NCBI RefSeq assembly: GCF_012650175.1
Contig: NZ_JAAILI010000056.1
Span: 62,001 to 126,000 of the forward strand
Reading direction: 5' to 3'
DNA length: 64,000 bases
Origin: Sphingomonas sp. S2M10
GTDB lineage: Bacteria > Pseudomonadota > Alphaproteobacteria > Sphingomonadales > Sphingomonadaceae
Positions 19,256 to 27,377 of the stretch are shown here, in pieces. The number at the start of each line of letters is the position of its first letter. Positions within the stretch are counted from its first letter, which is position 1. The notes under the pieces were generated by a model. It had not been told where the DNA came from. It ran no database searches and was given only the letters and a program-made list of their open reading frames with translations. Position numbers and translations under genes: made by a program.

Positions 19256-20626
19256 ATGAGGTTCTGGCCGCGCTCGCTGATCGCCCGCATCCTGCTGCTC
19301 GAACTTGGCGCGATCGCCATCGCGGCGGTGGCGCTGCCGATGCTGCTCACCGCGTTCCTCCGAACCGAGGCGCATCGCTATGAACAACGTATCCTGGGCG
19401 AGCAGGCGCGGGCGATCGCCCTAAGAATCAGCGGCGGCGCGTCGATTCCGGCGATCCGGCTCGATCCGGGCCTTACCCATCTTTACGCCTCGCCCTATGA
19501 CGGGCGTGCCTTCGTCGTGGCGGATGCCGACGGCCGAACGCTCGTCGAAAGTCCCCATGCTGATCTGGTGCCCTGGCGTGAGGCCCCCCGCCTGCCGCAA
19601 CGAGCCGCCTTTCGCGCGGGCGCCTTTGTGGGCATCAGCCAACCGGTGCGGGTCGGCACGCGCCGCGTCTGGGTGATCGTGACGCAGGACCGTACCGGGC
19701 CCGGCGCGATCCTCGACGACGTCGTTCATGGATTCATCCGCCGCTATGATCCGGTGCTGATCTCCATCCTGCTGCTGCTGCCGCTGATCAACAGCGCACT
19801 GATCGCCCGGCTGTTCTTCGCGGTGCGCGACGCCTCGCGTCAGGCCGAGGCGATCGGTCCTCACAATCTGGACGTGCGGATCGAGGAAGCGAGCCTTCCG
19901 CTGGAGGTGGCGCCTCTGGCGCACGCTACCAACGACCTGCTCGCACGGCTGCAGGCAAGCTTCCGCAGCCAGTCCGAATTTGTTGCCAATGTTGCGCACG
20001 AGCTGCGCACGCCGCTCACCGTTCACCGCGTGGAGCTGGAAGCGGTCGACGATTCGGCCCTCCGCGCCCGGCTGCGCGAGTCGGTCGACCGGCTGGGCCA
20101 TGTGGTCGCGCAGCTGCAGGATCTCGCCGCGCTGGAAGTCATGGCGGACGACCGCTTCGAGACCTTCGATGCCCGCCTGCTCGCGCAGGAGACGGTGGCG
20201 CTGCACGCTCCGCAGATCGTGGCGGCCGGCGACACAATCGGGCTGGACGCGCCCGCCATACCCGTGCTGGTGCGCGGCAATCGGGTGCTGGCGGGACTGG
20301 CACTCGCCAACCTAGTGACCAATGCCAGCCGTCACACGCCCCCCGGCACTGCGATCGAACTTGAGGTCTCCATCGACGGCGCGCTGCGCGTCCGCGACGA
20401 CGGCCCCGGAATCGCCGCCTCCGATCCCGAGGCCGCGACGGAGCGCTACTGGCGCGCAGACCAGCGCCGCTCGGACGGTGCCGGGCTGGGCCTGTCGATC
20501 GTCCGCCGCATCATGGACGTACACCGAGGCCGGCTGCAGGTGGAAAGCCGGCCCGGCGCGGGCACCTGCGTCGCGCTGCACCTCCCCCTCGCGCCCGGGG
20601 AGAACCGCATCACCAGCCGGTCGTGA
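19256..20626 (+). CDS. Sensor histidine kinase
   Basis: The 456-residue membrane kinase has two membrane helices (about residues 10-34 and 162-184) flanking a roughly 125-residue periplasmic sensor, followed by a HAMP linker. The H-box is FVANVAHELRTPL, the N-box NLVTNASRHTPPG, G1 VRDDGPGIA and G2 GAGLGLSIV. It should autophosphorylate and pass phosphate to the upstream regulator. The sensor domain lacks an obvious Met- or His-rich metal motif, so the ligand is unknown. Its last 17 bases overlap the end of the convergent TonB receptor gene. Confidence 0.92.
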   Translation: MRFWPRSLIARILLLELGAIAIAAVALPMLLTAFLRTEAHRYEQRILGEQARAIALRISGGASIPAIRLDPGLTHLYASPYDGRAFVVADADGRTLVESPHADLVPWREAPRLPQRAAFRAGAFVGISQPVRVGTRRVWVIVTQDRTGPGAILDDVVHGFIRRYDPVLISILLLLPLINSALIARLFFAVRDASRQAEAIGPHNLDVRIEEASLPLEVAPLAHATNDLLARLQASFRSQSEFVANVAHELRTPLTVHRVELEAVDDSALRARLRESVDRLGHVVAQLQDLAALEVMADDRFETFDARLLAQETVALHAPQIVAAGDTIGLDAPAIPVLVRGNRVLAGLALANLVTNASRHTPPGTAIELEVSIDGALRVRDDGPGIAASDPEAATERYWRADQRRSDGAGLGLSIVRRIMDVHRGRLQVESRPGAGTCVALHLPLAPGENRITSRS

Positions 20627-23000
20627 TGCCGATGCGCACGTTGCGCGGCCGCAGCGGCGTCGTCTGCCCGCGCAGGCTGAGACTGAACGGGTTGCCGAAG
20701 GCGAACTGGTTGGCGCGACGATCGGTGAGGTTGCCCAGCGTGACGCTCAGCACCGCCTTGCCCAGCCGCGCTGTCGCGAACGCATCGGCGGTCCAGTAGC
20801 GGCCCTGGCTCACGTCGAGAAAGTCGCCGGTGCCCAGCACCGAGCGGCCGGTGTAACCCGCGGAAAGGGCGATACGCGGCTGCGCGGCCAGCGCCTCCCA
20901 TGTATAGGATAGTCCGGCATGGGCGGCGAAGGGCGGCGTTTCCGGCAATCGGCGGTTGTTGCGTCTGGAGAGATCCGCGATCGGGCCTTCGACATGATTG
21001 TTGGTGAACAGGAACGAGGCCTGCGCCTGCCAGCCGCGTGCCGGCACCCAGTCAAGATTGCCCTCCACCGCCAGAATCTTGGCGTTGCCGATATTGGCGG
21101 TGTAGGGCTGCCCGCGCTGGGTGATCAGGTCGGCCTGGACATTTTCCCACCAGGCGGTCGAGATGCTTCCGGACGCCGCCAGGCCCGTGGCGCCGCGTCG
21201 CAGCTTGCGCAGGCCGGCTTCCGCGACGGTGATCGCATCCGACTTGTAGTCGGCAACGCGCCCTACCCCAGGCGCGACCGCGAGGCCGCCGGTACGATAG
21301 CCGGTCTGGAACCGTGCGAACAGCGCGAGATCCGAGGCGAGCTGCCAGGAGGACGCCACGGTAGGATCCAGGCGGCGCGTCAGCCGCCCCTTTACGAAGC
21401 TGGAGGGGCGGGCCTGCGCGGATGGATTGCCGTCGGTACGCGCTACCGAATACCGCCCGCCGACAGTGACCGAAAGGCGTCGGCCGAGCGCGATGGTGGT
21501 CTCGCCGAACGCCGATCCCGCCTTCGTCACGTTGGTCACGCCGACGATGCCGGCGCCGAACCCGGCCAAGGCGACGCTGCGGGTGAGGATGTCGCGGTCG
21601 CGTACCAGCGTGAAGCCCGCAACCCAGCTGTTCCCGTTGGCCAGCGATCGCGAGAGCCGCGCCTCCTGGCTGAGCAGCAGCTTGTCGTGATTTGCGCGAT
21701 AGACCGTCGGCGGGCTCAGCGCCGCACCGGCCGCGCTCCGCAGCGTCGCATCGAAGGTCTCGCGCGTATCGTAGGCGGCCACGCCGCTCGCCGAGACGAA
21801 GCGGAGCCCGTCGTCCCATTGCTTGGTGACCACCAGCCGCCCAAATGCGAGCCGGTTGTCGAACGGCTGCGCCAGCAGCGTGCGGCGCACCAGCGCCCCC
21901 TCCTGCCGCTCGGCATAATGCCCGTCGGCGGCATCGATCCACTGCGCTGCCCCGCTCGCCTCTACCTGCCAGCCATCGCCGGGAAGCACGCGCACAGCGG
22001 CACGCAGGCCGGCGGTGTTGCTGCGGTTCACGTCCTGGCGCTTGCGATCCGCGTCCTGCAGATAGCCGCCGTCGCGGATGCGATAGCCCAGCAGCCGCAC
22101 CCCCGCCACGTCCGCCCGCAGCGGCAGGTTGAGCATGCCGGCAAGGTCATAGCCAGGTTCGGCGCCGCTGGTAACGGTGAGGCCCGCGGTGGCGGCGGTC
22201 GCGACTTGCTGCAGATCCACCGGGTTGGAGGTGAGCCGGATCACGCCGCCGATCGCGCCTGATCCATACAGCGTGCCCTGCGGCCCCTCCAGCACCTCGA
22301 CGCTGGCCATGTCGTACAGCCGCAAGCCCGGCTCCGGGCCCGAATAGTTGAGCTGCACATCATCTAGATAGACGCTGGTCGGTGCCTGGGTGCTGCCGTT
22401 GAAGCTGCTGTCGGCGATGCCGCGGATGAACACCTTGTTGCGCCCTGCACCCAGCTGCGTGCTCTGCAGGATGGGAAGCTGGCGCGCGGCATCGCTCAGG
22501 GTGCCCGTGGCGGCACCGGGTAGCGCGCTTCCGCCGGCGAGCTGATAGAGGCTGCCGGGATAGCGCAGCAGCGTGATCTGCTGCTTGCTAGCGGTCACCA
22601 CGATGTCGGGGTCCGGCACTGCTGGCGGAGGCGCCGCCCGCGGCCGGTCAGGGGCGGACCTGAGCGCCGGGCGCGCGGCCGCACGCTCGATCCGATAGCC
22701 GCCGCCGGACAGCCGCCGCGCGCGATATCCGGTGCCCTTGAGCAGCGCCGCCAACGCGGCTTCGACGTTTTTCGCGCCCCGGACCTCGGGTGTACGGATC
22801 GATCGCAGCCCCGGATCGGTACTGACGATGTCGGTTCCTGTCTGCCGCGCCAGCTGGCCGATCGCCACGTCGAGCGTCGCAGCGGGAAGGATGATCGCAC
22901 GCTGCTGGGCGACTGCCGGCGTGGCGAGCAGCGCCAGGGCAAGCGCGGGGCTAAGGCGCGGTCGGCGCCTGCTCCGCCAAAATCCACTGCCCCCCGTCAC
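20610..23000 (-). CDS. TonB-dependent receptor with N-terminal STN signalling domain
   Basis: The 796-residue outer-membrane receptor has a signal peptide (cleavage after TPAVA, before QQRA), then a secretin/TonB N-terminal domain (LPAATLDVAIGQLARQTGTDI) of about 70 residues. A TonB-box-like DPDIVVTASK, a plug (VFIRGIADSSFNG, EVLEGPQGTLYGSGAIGGVI) and a 22-strand barrel ending in TTGW follow. The STN domain is used by transducing receptors to signal to FecR, encoded just upstream. The GTG start overlaps fecR by 50 bases; no better start was seen. The substrate is unknown: iron-siderophore is usual, but the operon context also allows a glycan. Confidence 0.92.
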   Translation of the reverse strand: MTGGSGFWRSRRRPRLSPALALALLATPAVAQQRAIILPAATLDVAIGQLARQTGTDIVSTDPGLRSIRTPEVRGAKNVEAALAALLKGTGYRARRLSGGGYRIERAAARPALRSAPDRPRAAPPPAVPDPDIVVTASKQQITLLRYPGSLYQLAGGSALPGAATGTLSDAARQLPILQSTQLGAGRNKVFIRGIADSSFNGSTQAPTSVYLDDVQLNYSGPEPGLRLYDMASVEVLEGPQGTLYGSGAIGGVIRLTSNPVDLQQVATAATAGLTVTSGAEPGYDLAGMLNLPLRADVAGVRLLGYRIRDGGYLQDADRKRQDVNRSNTAGLRAAVRVLPGDGWQVEASGAAQWIDAADGHYAERQEGALVRRTLLAQPFDNRLAFGRLVVTKQWDDGLRFVSASGVAAYDTRETFDATLRSAAGAALSPPTVYRANHDKLLLSQEARLSRSLANGNSWVAGFTLVRDRDILTRSVALAGFGAGIVGVTNVTKAGSAFGETTIALGRRLSVTVGGRYSVARTDGNPSAQARPSSFVKGRLTRRLDPTVASSWQLASDLALFARFQTGYRTGGLAVAPGVGRVADYKSDAITVAEAGLRKLRRGATGLAASGSISTAWWENVQADLITQRGQPYTANIGNAKILAVEGNLDWVPARGWQAQASFLFTNNHVEGPIADLSRRNNRRLPETPPFAAHAGLSYTWEALAAQPRIALSAGYTGRSVLGTGDFLDVSQGRYWTADAFATARLGKAVLSVTLGNLTDRRANQFAFGNPFSLSLRGQTTPLRPRNVRIGITTGW

Positions 23001-23898
23001 GCCGCCACGTTGCCCCGATCAGTTCCGCCAGGCGCGGCACGTCGCGATCCGCGGCGCCGGAGAATTGAACGACACCGGTAAACGGTCTTTCGGACAGCGT
23101 CCCGCGCAGGGCAATGTCCATGCCGTAGAGACGTTTGAGCGCCCCCGCAACCTCACCCAAAGGTTGCCCCGTGAAGCTCAGACGGCCGCTGCGCCAGCCG
23201 CCGACCAACACCGGAGCGATCCGCGTACGGGCGATTCCCGCGCCGTCGTCGCGTGCCGACAGCGCTTCGCCGGCGTGCAATGTCACCGCCGAGGCGCCGG
23301 GCCGGAACGCCACCGCGCCTTCGGATACGGCGACACGGATATGTCCGTCCAGACGGGCGACATTGAACACCGTGCCCAGATCCCGCACCGCGACGCCGCC
23401 GACGTTGAGGGTGAAGGCGTTCGCGGGATCGTGGCGGACCTGGAACAGCGCCTCGCCGCGGTCCAGCGTCGCGATGCGGGGATCGCGGCGGTCGAGCGTC
23501 AGCCGGGTCCCGCCGCTCAGGTCGATCCGCGTGCCGTCGTCCAGCGCGATCGTGCGGCGCTCGCCGTCGCGCGTGGCTACCTGATAGGTCTGCGCAGCGG
23601 GTCGCATCGTCGGCATCAGCACAAGCGTGATGGCTGCCGCAGCGGCGGCGCCACTCGCCCACCACCGCCAGCGCCGCGGCGCGGGGCCATTGTCGTTTTC
23701 GGCGGTCGGCGCGGGTTCGGGAAAGCGTGCATCGCCGAGGATCCGGTCGGTCGTCGCGACGCGATCATAGGCCTCGGCATGCGCCGGGCATTCCTCGAGC
23801 CAGGCGATAAACGCGGCCCAATCGGCCGCATCGGCCTCCGCCAACCGCAGCTGCCAGGCAATCGCCATCTCGATCGCGTCTGCCGTCTCAACCTGCAC
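22951..23898 (-). CDS. fecR: FecR-family anti-sigma/signal transducer
   Basis: The 315-residue inner-membrane protein has an N-terminal DUF4880-like cytoplasmic domain (AIAWQLRLAEADAADWAAFIAWL), a membrane helix near residues 80-100, and a periplasmic FecR domain (ATRDGERRTIALDDGTRI, RVAVSEGAVAF). A C-terminal segment with GEVAGALKRLYGMDIAL is STN-like. It should hold or activate the sigma factor and sense the occupied TonB receptor. The GTG start has AAAGGGG eight bases upstream and overlaps the sigma gene by 11 bases; an ATG at 23949 is an alternative. Confidence 0.9.
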   Translation of the reverse strand: MQVETADAIEMAIAWQLRLAEADAADWAAFIAWLEECPAHAEAYDRVATTDRILGDARFPEPAPTAENDNGPAPRRWRWWASGAAAAAAITLVLMPTMRPAAQTYQVATRDGERRTIALDDGTRIDLSGGTRLTLDRRDPRIATLDRGEALFQVRHDPANAFTLNVGGVAVRDLGTVFNVARLDGHIRVAVSEGAVAFRPGASAVTLHAGEALSARDDGAGIARTRIAPVLVGGWRSGRLSFTGQPLGEVAGALKRLYGMDIALRGTLSERPFTGVVQFSGAADRDVPRLAELIGATWRRDGGQWILAEQAPTAP

Positions 23899-24445
23899 GG
23901 TCGGAACCCCTTTCCTTGTCGAGACGACGCGCCTCCGCCGAATCCACACCGCCGGGCTCGAGCCGATCCTGAATTTTCCGGTACGCGCGCTGCAGCAGCT
24001 TCTCGACGCCGCTCACGCTGATGCCGAGCTGCTCGGCAATCGCCCGCTGCGGCCGCGCCTCCAGTCGGAACATGCGCAGCGCCGTTGCCATGCGCTCCGG
24101 CATCTCGCCGATCGCTGCCTCCACTGCCTGCCATTCCCGGCGCGCGACCAGCGTGCGTTCGGGATCGGGCACCTCCTCGGCGCCAGGCTGGGTCTCCACC
24201 CAGCCGGCATCGCGGTTGCCGCGGCGCCCGGCGGCAATTCGCCGATCGGTGGCGAGATTGGCGGCAACGCGATAGAGGAAGGCGGCGGGCTGGGCGATCG
24301 GCTGCTCCGCCAGCTGGTCGATCCGCAGCCACATGTCCTGCAGCGCATCCTCCGCGTCGTCGCGATTGCCGAGCCGCGCGACGAGCAGGCGCAGCAGCAT
24401 CGTCCGCTGCGCCAGGAACACCGCCTCAAGCCCGTCGTCACCCAC
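23888..24445 (-). CDS. fecI: ECF RNA polymerase sigma factor, FecI-like
   Basis: The 185-residue sigma factor shows region 2 (FLAQRTMLLRLLVARL, DAEDALQDMWLRI) and region 4 (MPERMATALRMFRLE and the helix-turn-helix AIAEQLGISVSGVEKLLQRAYRKI). It would direct transcription of the receptor operon when FecR is activated. It begins with GTG, 23 bases after the stop of the deacetylase gene, which suggests it shares an operon with the genes before it. GGGGA about ten bases upstream is the likely ribosome site. Confidence 0.92.
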   Translation of the reverse strand: MGDDGLEAVFLAQRTMLLRLLVARLGNRDDAEDALQDMWLRIDQLAEQPIAQPAAFLYRVAANLATDRRIAAGRRGNRDAGWVETQPGAEEVPDPERTLVARREWQAVEAAIGEMPERMATALRMFRLEARPQRAIAEQLGISVSGVEKLLQRAYRKIQDRLEPGGVDSAEARRLDKERGSDRAG

Positions 24446-24468
24446 CCGCTACCGGTCCCCGCGAAGGG

Positions 24469-25272
24469 TCAGGCCGGAAACGCCAGCCCCTCGGCAACAG
24501 CCATGTCGGCGATCGGCAGCCGGTGCAAGGCCTTGGCCTCCTCTATTCGCGCCGCCGCGATGCCGTCACCCGCGCGCTCGCCGGCGCCGGGATGGCACAT
24601 AACCAGGTGCATCGGGCCCGGGTGCCGCAGGAAACGGGGGAACAGCGCGGCATAGTCGCCGCGAAAATCATAATGGCCGGCAAAGCCCTGATTCGTGCGG
24701 AGGCCCAGCGCAAGCGCGGCGGCACGCAGACCGCGGCTGTGCCAGGCGCTGCCGATTGCCTTGCCGGGGAAAGGCCGCGACAGCACGGCACCCACCCCCT
24801 CGGAGCAGTCGCGCACCCAGGCCTCGGGCGCGCGCGCCGCGGTTTCGGCCAGCACGAGATCGCGGATCCCGGGCAGCACATGCACGTGCTGGTGCCCGCC
24901 GACAAAGGCGGGCGGACGCCGCAGCACCGCGAAGAAGGCGTCGAACTGCGCCGAAATCTCGGTGGCCACCTCGTCGAGCGGCACGGTCCATCGGCCCGCC
25001 GCCCGCACCAGCCGGCCGATGTCGGGCATGCGTCCCTCCGGCGCGAAGCGCGGCATGGCGGTGCGCGGCGCCTCCCCAGTCAGCGTCACGTGCAGCCCGA
25101 TCTCGATGTGCGTCGGGAGATCCGCGAGCATACGCGCGTCCCCCGCCCAGCCCGGCATCACCGCCATGCAGCTGATCGCGTTGATCTTGCCCGCCTGCGA
25201 AAGCGCCAGGATGGCGGCACTCACCGCCGGCGACAAGGCGAAATCGTCAGCGCAGAGAACGAGACGGGGCAA
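24469..25272 (-). CDS. YdjC/ChbG-family carbohydrate deacetylase (HpnK-like)
   Basis: The 267-residue protein starts almost directly with LVLCADDFALS, whose Asp pair together with the histidines in IEIGLHVTLT and GGHQHVHVLP forms the metal site of YdjC/ChbG deacetylases. These remove N-acetyl groups from acetylated amino sugars; a paralogous group (HpnK) acts on glucosaminyl hopanoids. The TTG start was chosen because AAGGA lies seven bases before it and no ATG or GTG fits the fold. It overlaps the upstream glycosyltransferase by 26 bases, so the two probably act in sequence on one glycan or glycolipid. The substrate is not known. Confidence 0.82.
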   Translation of the reverse strand: MPRLVLCADDFALSPAVSAAILALSQAGKINAISCMAVMPGWAGDARMLADLPTHIEIGLHVTLTGEAPRTAMPRFAPEGRMPDIGRLVRAAGRWTVPLDEVATEISAQFDAFFAVLRRPPAFVGGHQHVHVLPGIRDLVLAETAARAPEAWVRDCSEGVGAVLSRPFPGKAIGSAWHSRGLRAAALALGLRTNQGFAGHYDFRGDYAALFPRFLRHPGPMHLVMCHPGAGERAGDGIAAARIEEAKALHRLPIADMAVAEGLAFPA

Positions 25273-26110
25273 ACGCCGGTCCTTCGAGATGCTGGTTGGG
25301 GCGCTCGCAGCTACGATCGCTGAGCAGGCGGCGGCGCTGCAGGCGGCGCGCAAGAAACTTGTAGAAAAACCAGTCAGCGGCGATCGGTGCCGTCGCCGAA
25401 TAGAGCAGCCGTTCGAACGGCGTCCAGCCAGCTGGACCGCGCTCCCGCTCGTACCGCGACGGCGTGCACCAGAGCGCATCGGAATAGCCCATACGACCCT
25501 TGCGCATCACGCGATGGGCGACCTCGCGGTCCTCGAGTACGAAGTTCCAGCGTGCCGCATCAAACCCGCCCGCCGCCCGCAGGCTGCGCGTGCAGAAGGT
25601 CATTCCGCCGTTGCCGGCATGGCATTGCCGGGGCAGCAGCCGGACCGCGGCCAGAAAGCGCCGCGCCGCCAGCAGGCGCCCCGCCTCGCCAGCTTCGGGC
25701 GCGATGAAATAGGCGCCGGCGGCGACATGGCCGGGCTGCGACAGTATCGCCTCGGCCGCCTCAAGATAGTGGCTGGGATAGCCGATGTTCGCCTCGCACA
25801 TCGCCACCCAGCGCGTCCGTACCCAGGCGAGCCCCGCCCGCAACGCCGCGACCTTGCCCGGCATGCGCTCGGTGAGCAGCATGTAGTCGAGCCGGTGCGC
25901 GCGGCATGCCGCCTCCGCCACCGCCGCACTATCGTCGGTCGAGCCGTTATCGACCAGCACAAGCGTGAATCGGGTGGCCTGGCGAGCCAGGCTTTCGATC
26001 GTATCGGGAAGATGCTCGCGCTGGTTGAAGAACGGGATCAGGACGGTCCAGTCGGGGCCGGAAATCTTTGGCACGTGATCGAAAGCGTCCTTCGAAAGAT
26101 CCAGAAACAT
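25247..26110 (-). CDS. Family 2 glycosyltransferase
   Basis: The 287-residue protein has the GT-A nucleotide-sugar fold: VLIPFFNQREHL, VLVDNGSTDDS, and the later acceptor motif LEDREVAHRV. At the usual DxD site it reads CEANIGYP, so the metal-binding aspartates are replaced by Glu and Asn. No membrane helix is clear, though the basic C-terminus could associate with the membrane. The ATG giving MFLDLSKD was chosen. It is the first gene of a five-gene minus-strand run ending with the TonB receptor. With the deacetylase it recalls the HpnI-HpnK pair, but HpnI proteins are longer and membrane-bound, so this is only an analogy. Confidence 0.82.
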   Translation of the reverse strand: MFLDLSKDAFDHVPKISGPDWTVLIPFFNQREHLPDTIESLARQATRFTLVLVDNGSTDDSAAVAEAACRAHRLDYMLLTERMPGKVAALRAGLAWVRTRWVAMCEANIGYPSHYLEAAEAILSQPGHVAAGAYFIAPEAGEAGRLLAARRFLAAVRLLPRQCHAGNGGMTFCTRSLRAAGGFDAARWNFVLEDREVAHRVMRKGRMGYSDALWCTPSRYERERGPAGWTPFERLLYSATAPIAADWFFYKFLARRLQRRRLLSDRSCERPNQHLEGPAFAPSRSLR

Positions 26111-26450
26111 CGCTGCGATAACCCCATCGATTCCTTCAGTCCCGGGAAGGGCCGACGACGACCGCGCACCGGCGGCGCATCGACGCCGACTGGTCCGCAG
26201 TCTGGCCAGTGCTGCCCCACTCGATCGAAAGACGACGCCTGCGCCACCGATCCACACTGCGCCGGACGAAAATTTTCAACACGCTGCTGCGCCACCAAGG
26301 CACCCCGGATCGCCGCGATGCCGCGCCGAACACCCGGCGTGAGGACGGCGTCGGCCCGCGGCAGATCCGCCGCGTTCCGGTGCGGGAGGGGTTTACACGG
26401 ACGGCCGGCTTCGGCTTGGGTAGCCCGACGTAGAAGCGAAGAGGTTTCCG
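26111..26450. other. Intergenic region, divergent GT2 / glutaminyl cyclase
   Basis: A 340-bp gap between two divergent genes with no convincing gene. A 74-codon open frame at 26209-26433 is Arg-rich with poor coding character. The region should contain promoters for the GT2-led operon and for the cyclase, but no clear -35/-10 or operator could be identified. A short ribosome-site-like GAAGAGG precedes the cyclase ATG. Confidence 0.6.
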
Positions 26451-27275
26451 ATGAAGCGCATCCTGTTGGTGGTCTTGGCCGCGATCGTGCTGGTCGGAGG
26501 CGCCGCCTTCGCCTTCACCCGGATCAAGCCGAGCGGCATTCCCGTGGTCCGCGCGGTCGCCGTCGCCACGCTGCCGCACGATACCGGCGCCTTCACCGAA
26601 GGCCTCTTCTTCGAGAAGGGCGCGATGTACGAAAGCACGGGGCAGATCGGCGAATCGGTGATCCGCAAGCTCGATCCCGCCACCGGCAAGGTGCAGCAGG
26701 AAACGTCGCTGCCCGCGCCTTACTTCGGCGAGGGTATTGTCGCCTGGGGCGACAAGCTGTTCCAGCTAACCTGGCAGGACAAGACCGGCTTCATCTACGG
26801 ACTCGACACGTTCGAACCGCGCGGCACCTTCTCCTACACCGGCGAGGGCTGGAGCCTCACGCGCAACGACAAGGGCATCATCATGAGCGACGGCACGCCG
26901 GTGCTGCGCTTCCTCGATCCCAATACGATGCAGGTCACCGGGACGCTGCGGGTGACCGCCAATGGCTGCCCGCTCGCCAATCTCAACGAGCTGGAATGGG
27001 TCGACGGCCAGATCTACGCGAACATCTGGCAGACCAACCTGATCGCCAAGATCGATCCGGCCAGCGGCAAGGTCACCGGCTTCCTCGACGTGAGCGACCT
27101 CGGCCCCAAGGATCGCGGCACCGACAATGTCGCCAACGGCGTCGCCTATGATGCGCCCACCAAGCGGCTGTTCGTCACCGGCAAGCGCTGGCCGCAGCTC
27201 TACCAGGTGAAGGAAGGTGACACCGTCGCGAAGTCCGCCGAGGCGGCCAAGCTGACCAGCTGCACCCAGAACTAA
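26451..27275 (+). CDS. Glutaminyl-peptide cyclotransferase (bacterial five-bladed propeller type)
   Basis: The 274-residue envelope protein has an N-terminal hydrophobic segment (about residues 4-24, signal peptide or anchor). The catalytic propeller contains family motifs of bacterial glutamine cyclotransferases (PF05096): GAFTEGLFF, YESTGQIG, GEGWSL, NELEWVDGQIYANIW, NGVAYD and VTGKRWP. It converts N-terminal glutamine of secreted proteins to pyroglutamate. The invariant Glu in FTEGL is present. Nearby exported enzymes are predicted to begin with Gln after signal cleavage and are plausible substrates. The GH97 gene follows about 100 bases downstream on the same strand. Confidence 0.9.
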   Translation: MKRILLVVLAAIVLVGGAAFAFTRIKPSGIPVVRAVAVATLPHDTGAFTEGLFFEKGAMYESTGQIGESVIRKLDPATGKVQQETSLPAPYFGEGIVAWGDKLFQLTWQDKTGFIYGLDTFEPRGTFSYTGEGWSLTRNDKGIIMSDGTPVLRFLDPNTMQVTGTLRVTANGCPLANLNELEWVDGQIYANIWQTNLIAKIDPASGKVTGFLDVSDLGPKDRGTDNVANGVAYDAPTKRLFVTGKRWPQLYQVKEGDTVAKSAEAAKLTSCTQN

Positions 27276-27377
27276 GAATACGAATGCAAGGGCGGCGGGC
27301 GGATTGCACCGCGCGATGGCCGCTCTACTCCCGGATGCAGGAAGCCCGACGGGCGACAAGGATCCTGGGAGAGAATG

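Noticed and set aside
24469..26110. Assigning the GT2-YdjC pair as hopanoid genes hpnI-hpnK
   Set aside because: The GT2 is too short and lacks the membrane helices of HpnI, and no other hopanoid gene is present; kept only as an analogy.
26209..26433. 74-codon frame in the GT2/cyclase gap
   Set aside because: Arg-rich, no ribosome site and no coding-like codon pattern.
24695..27151. Long plus-strand frame across the deacetylase, GT2 and cyclase genes
   Set aside because: It crosses three well-supported genes and an intergenic gap; composition is Arg/Pro/Ser-rich with no domain.
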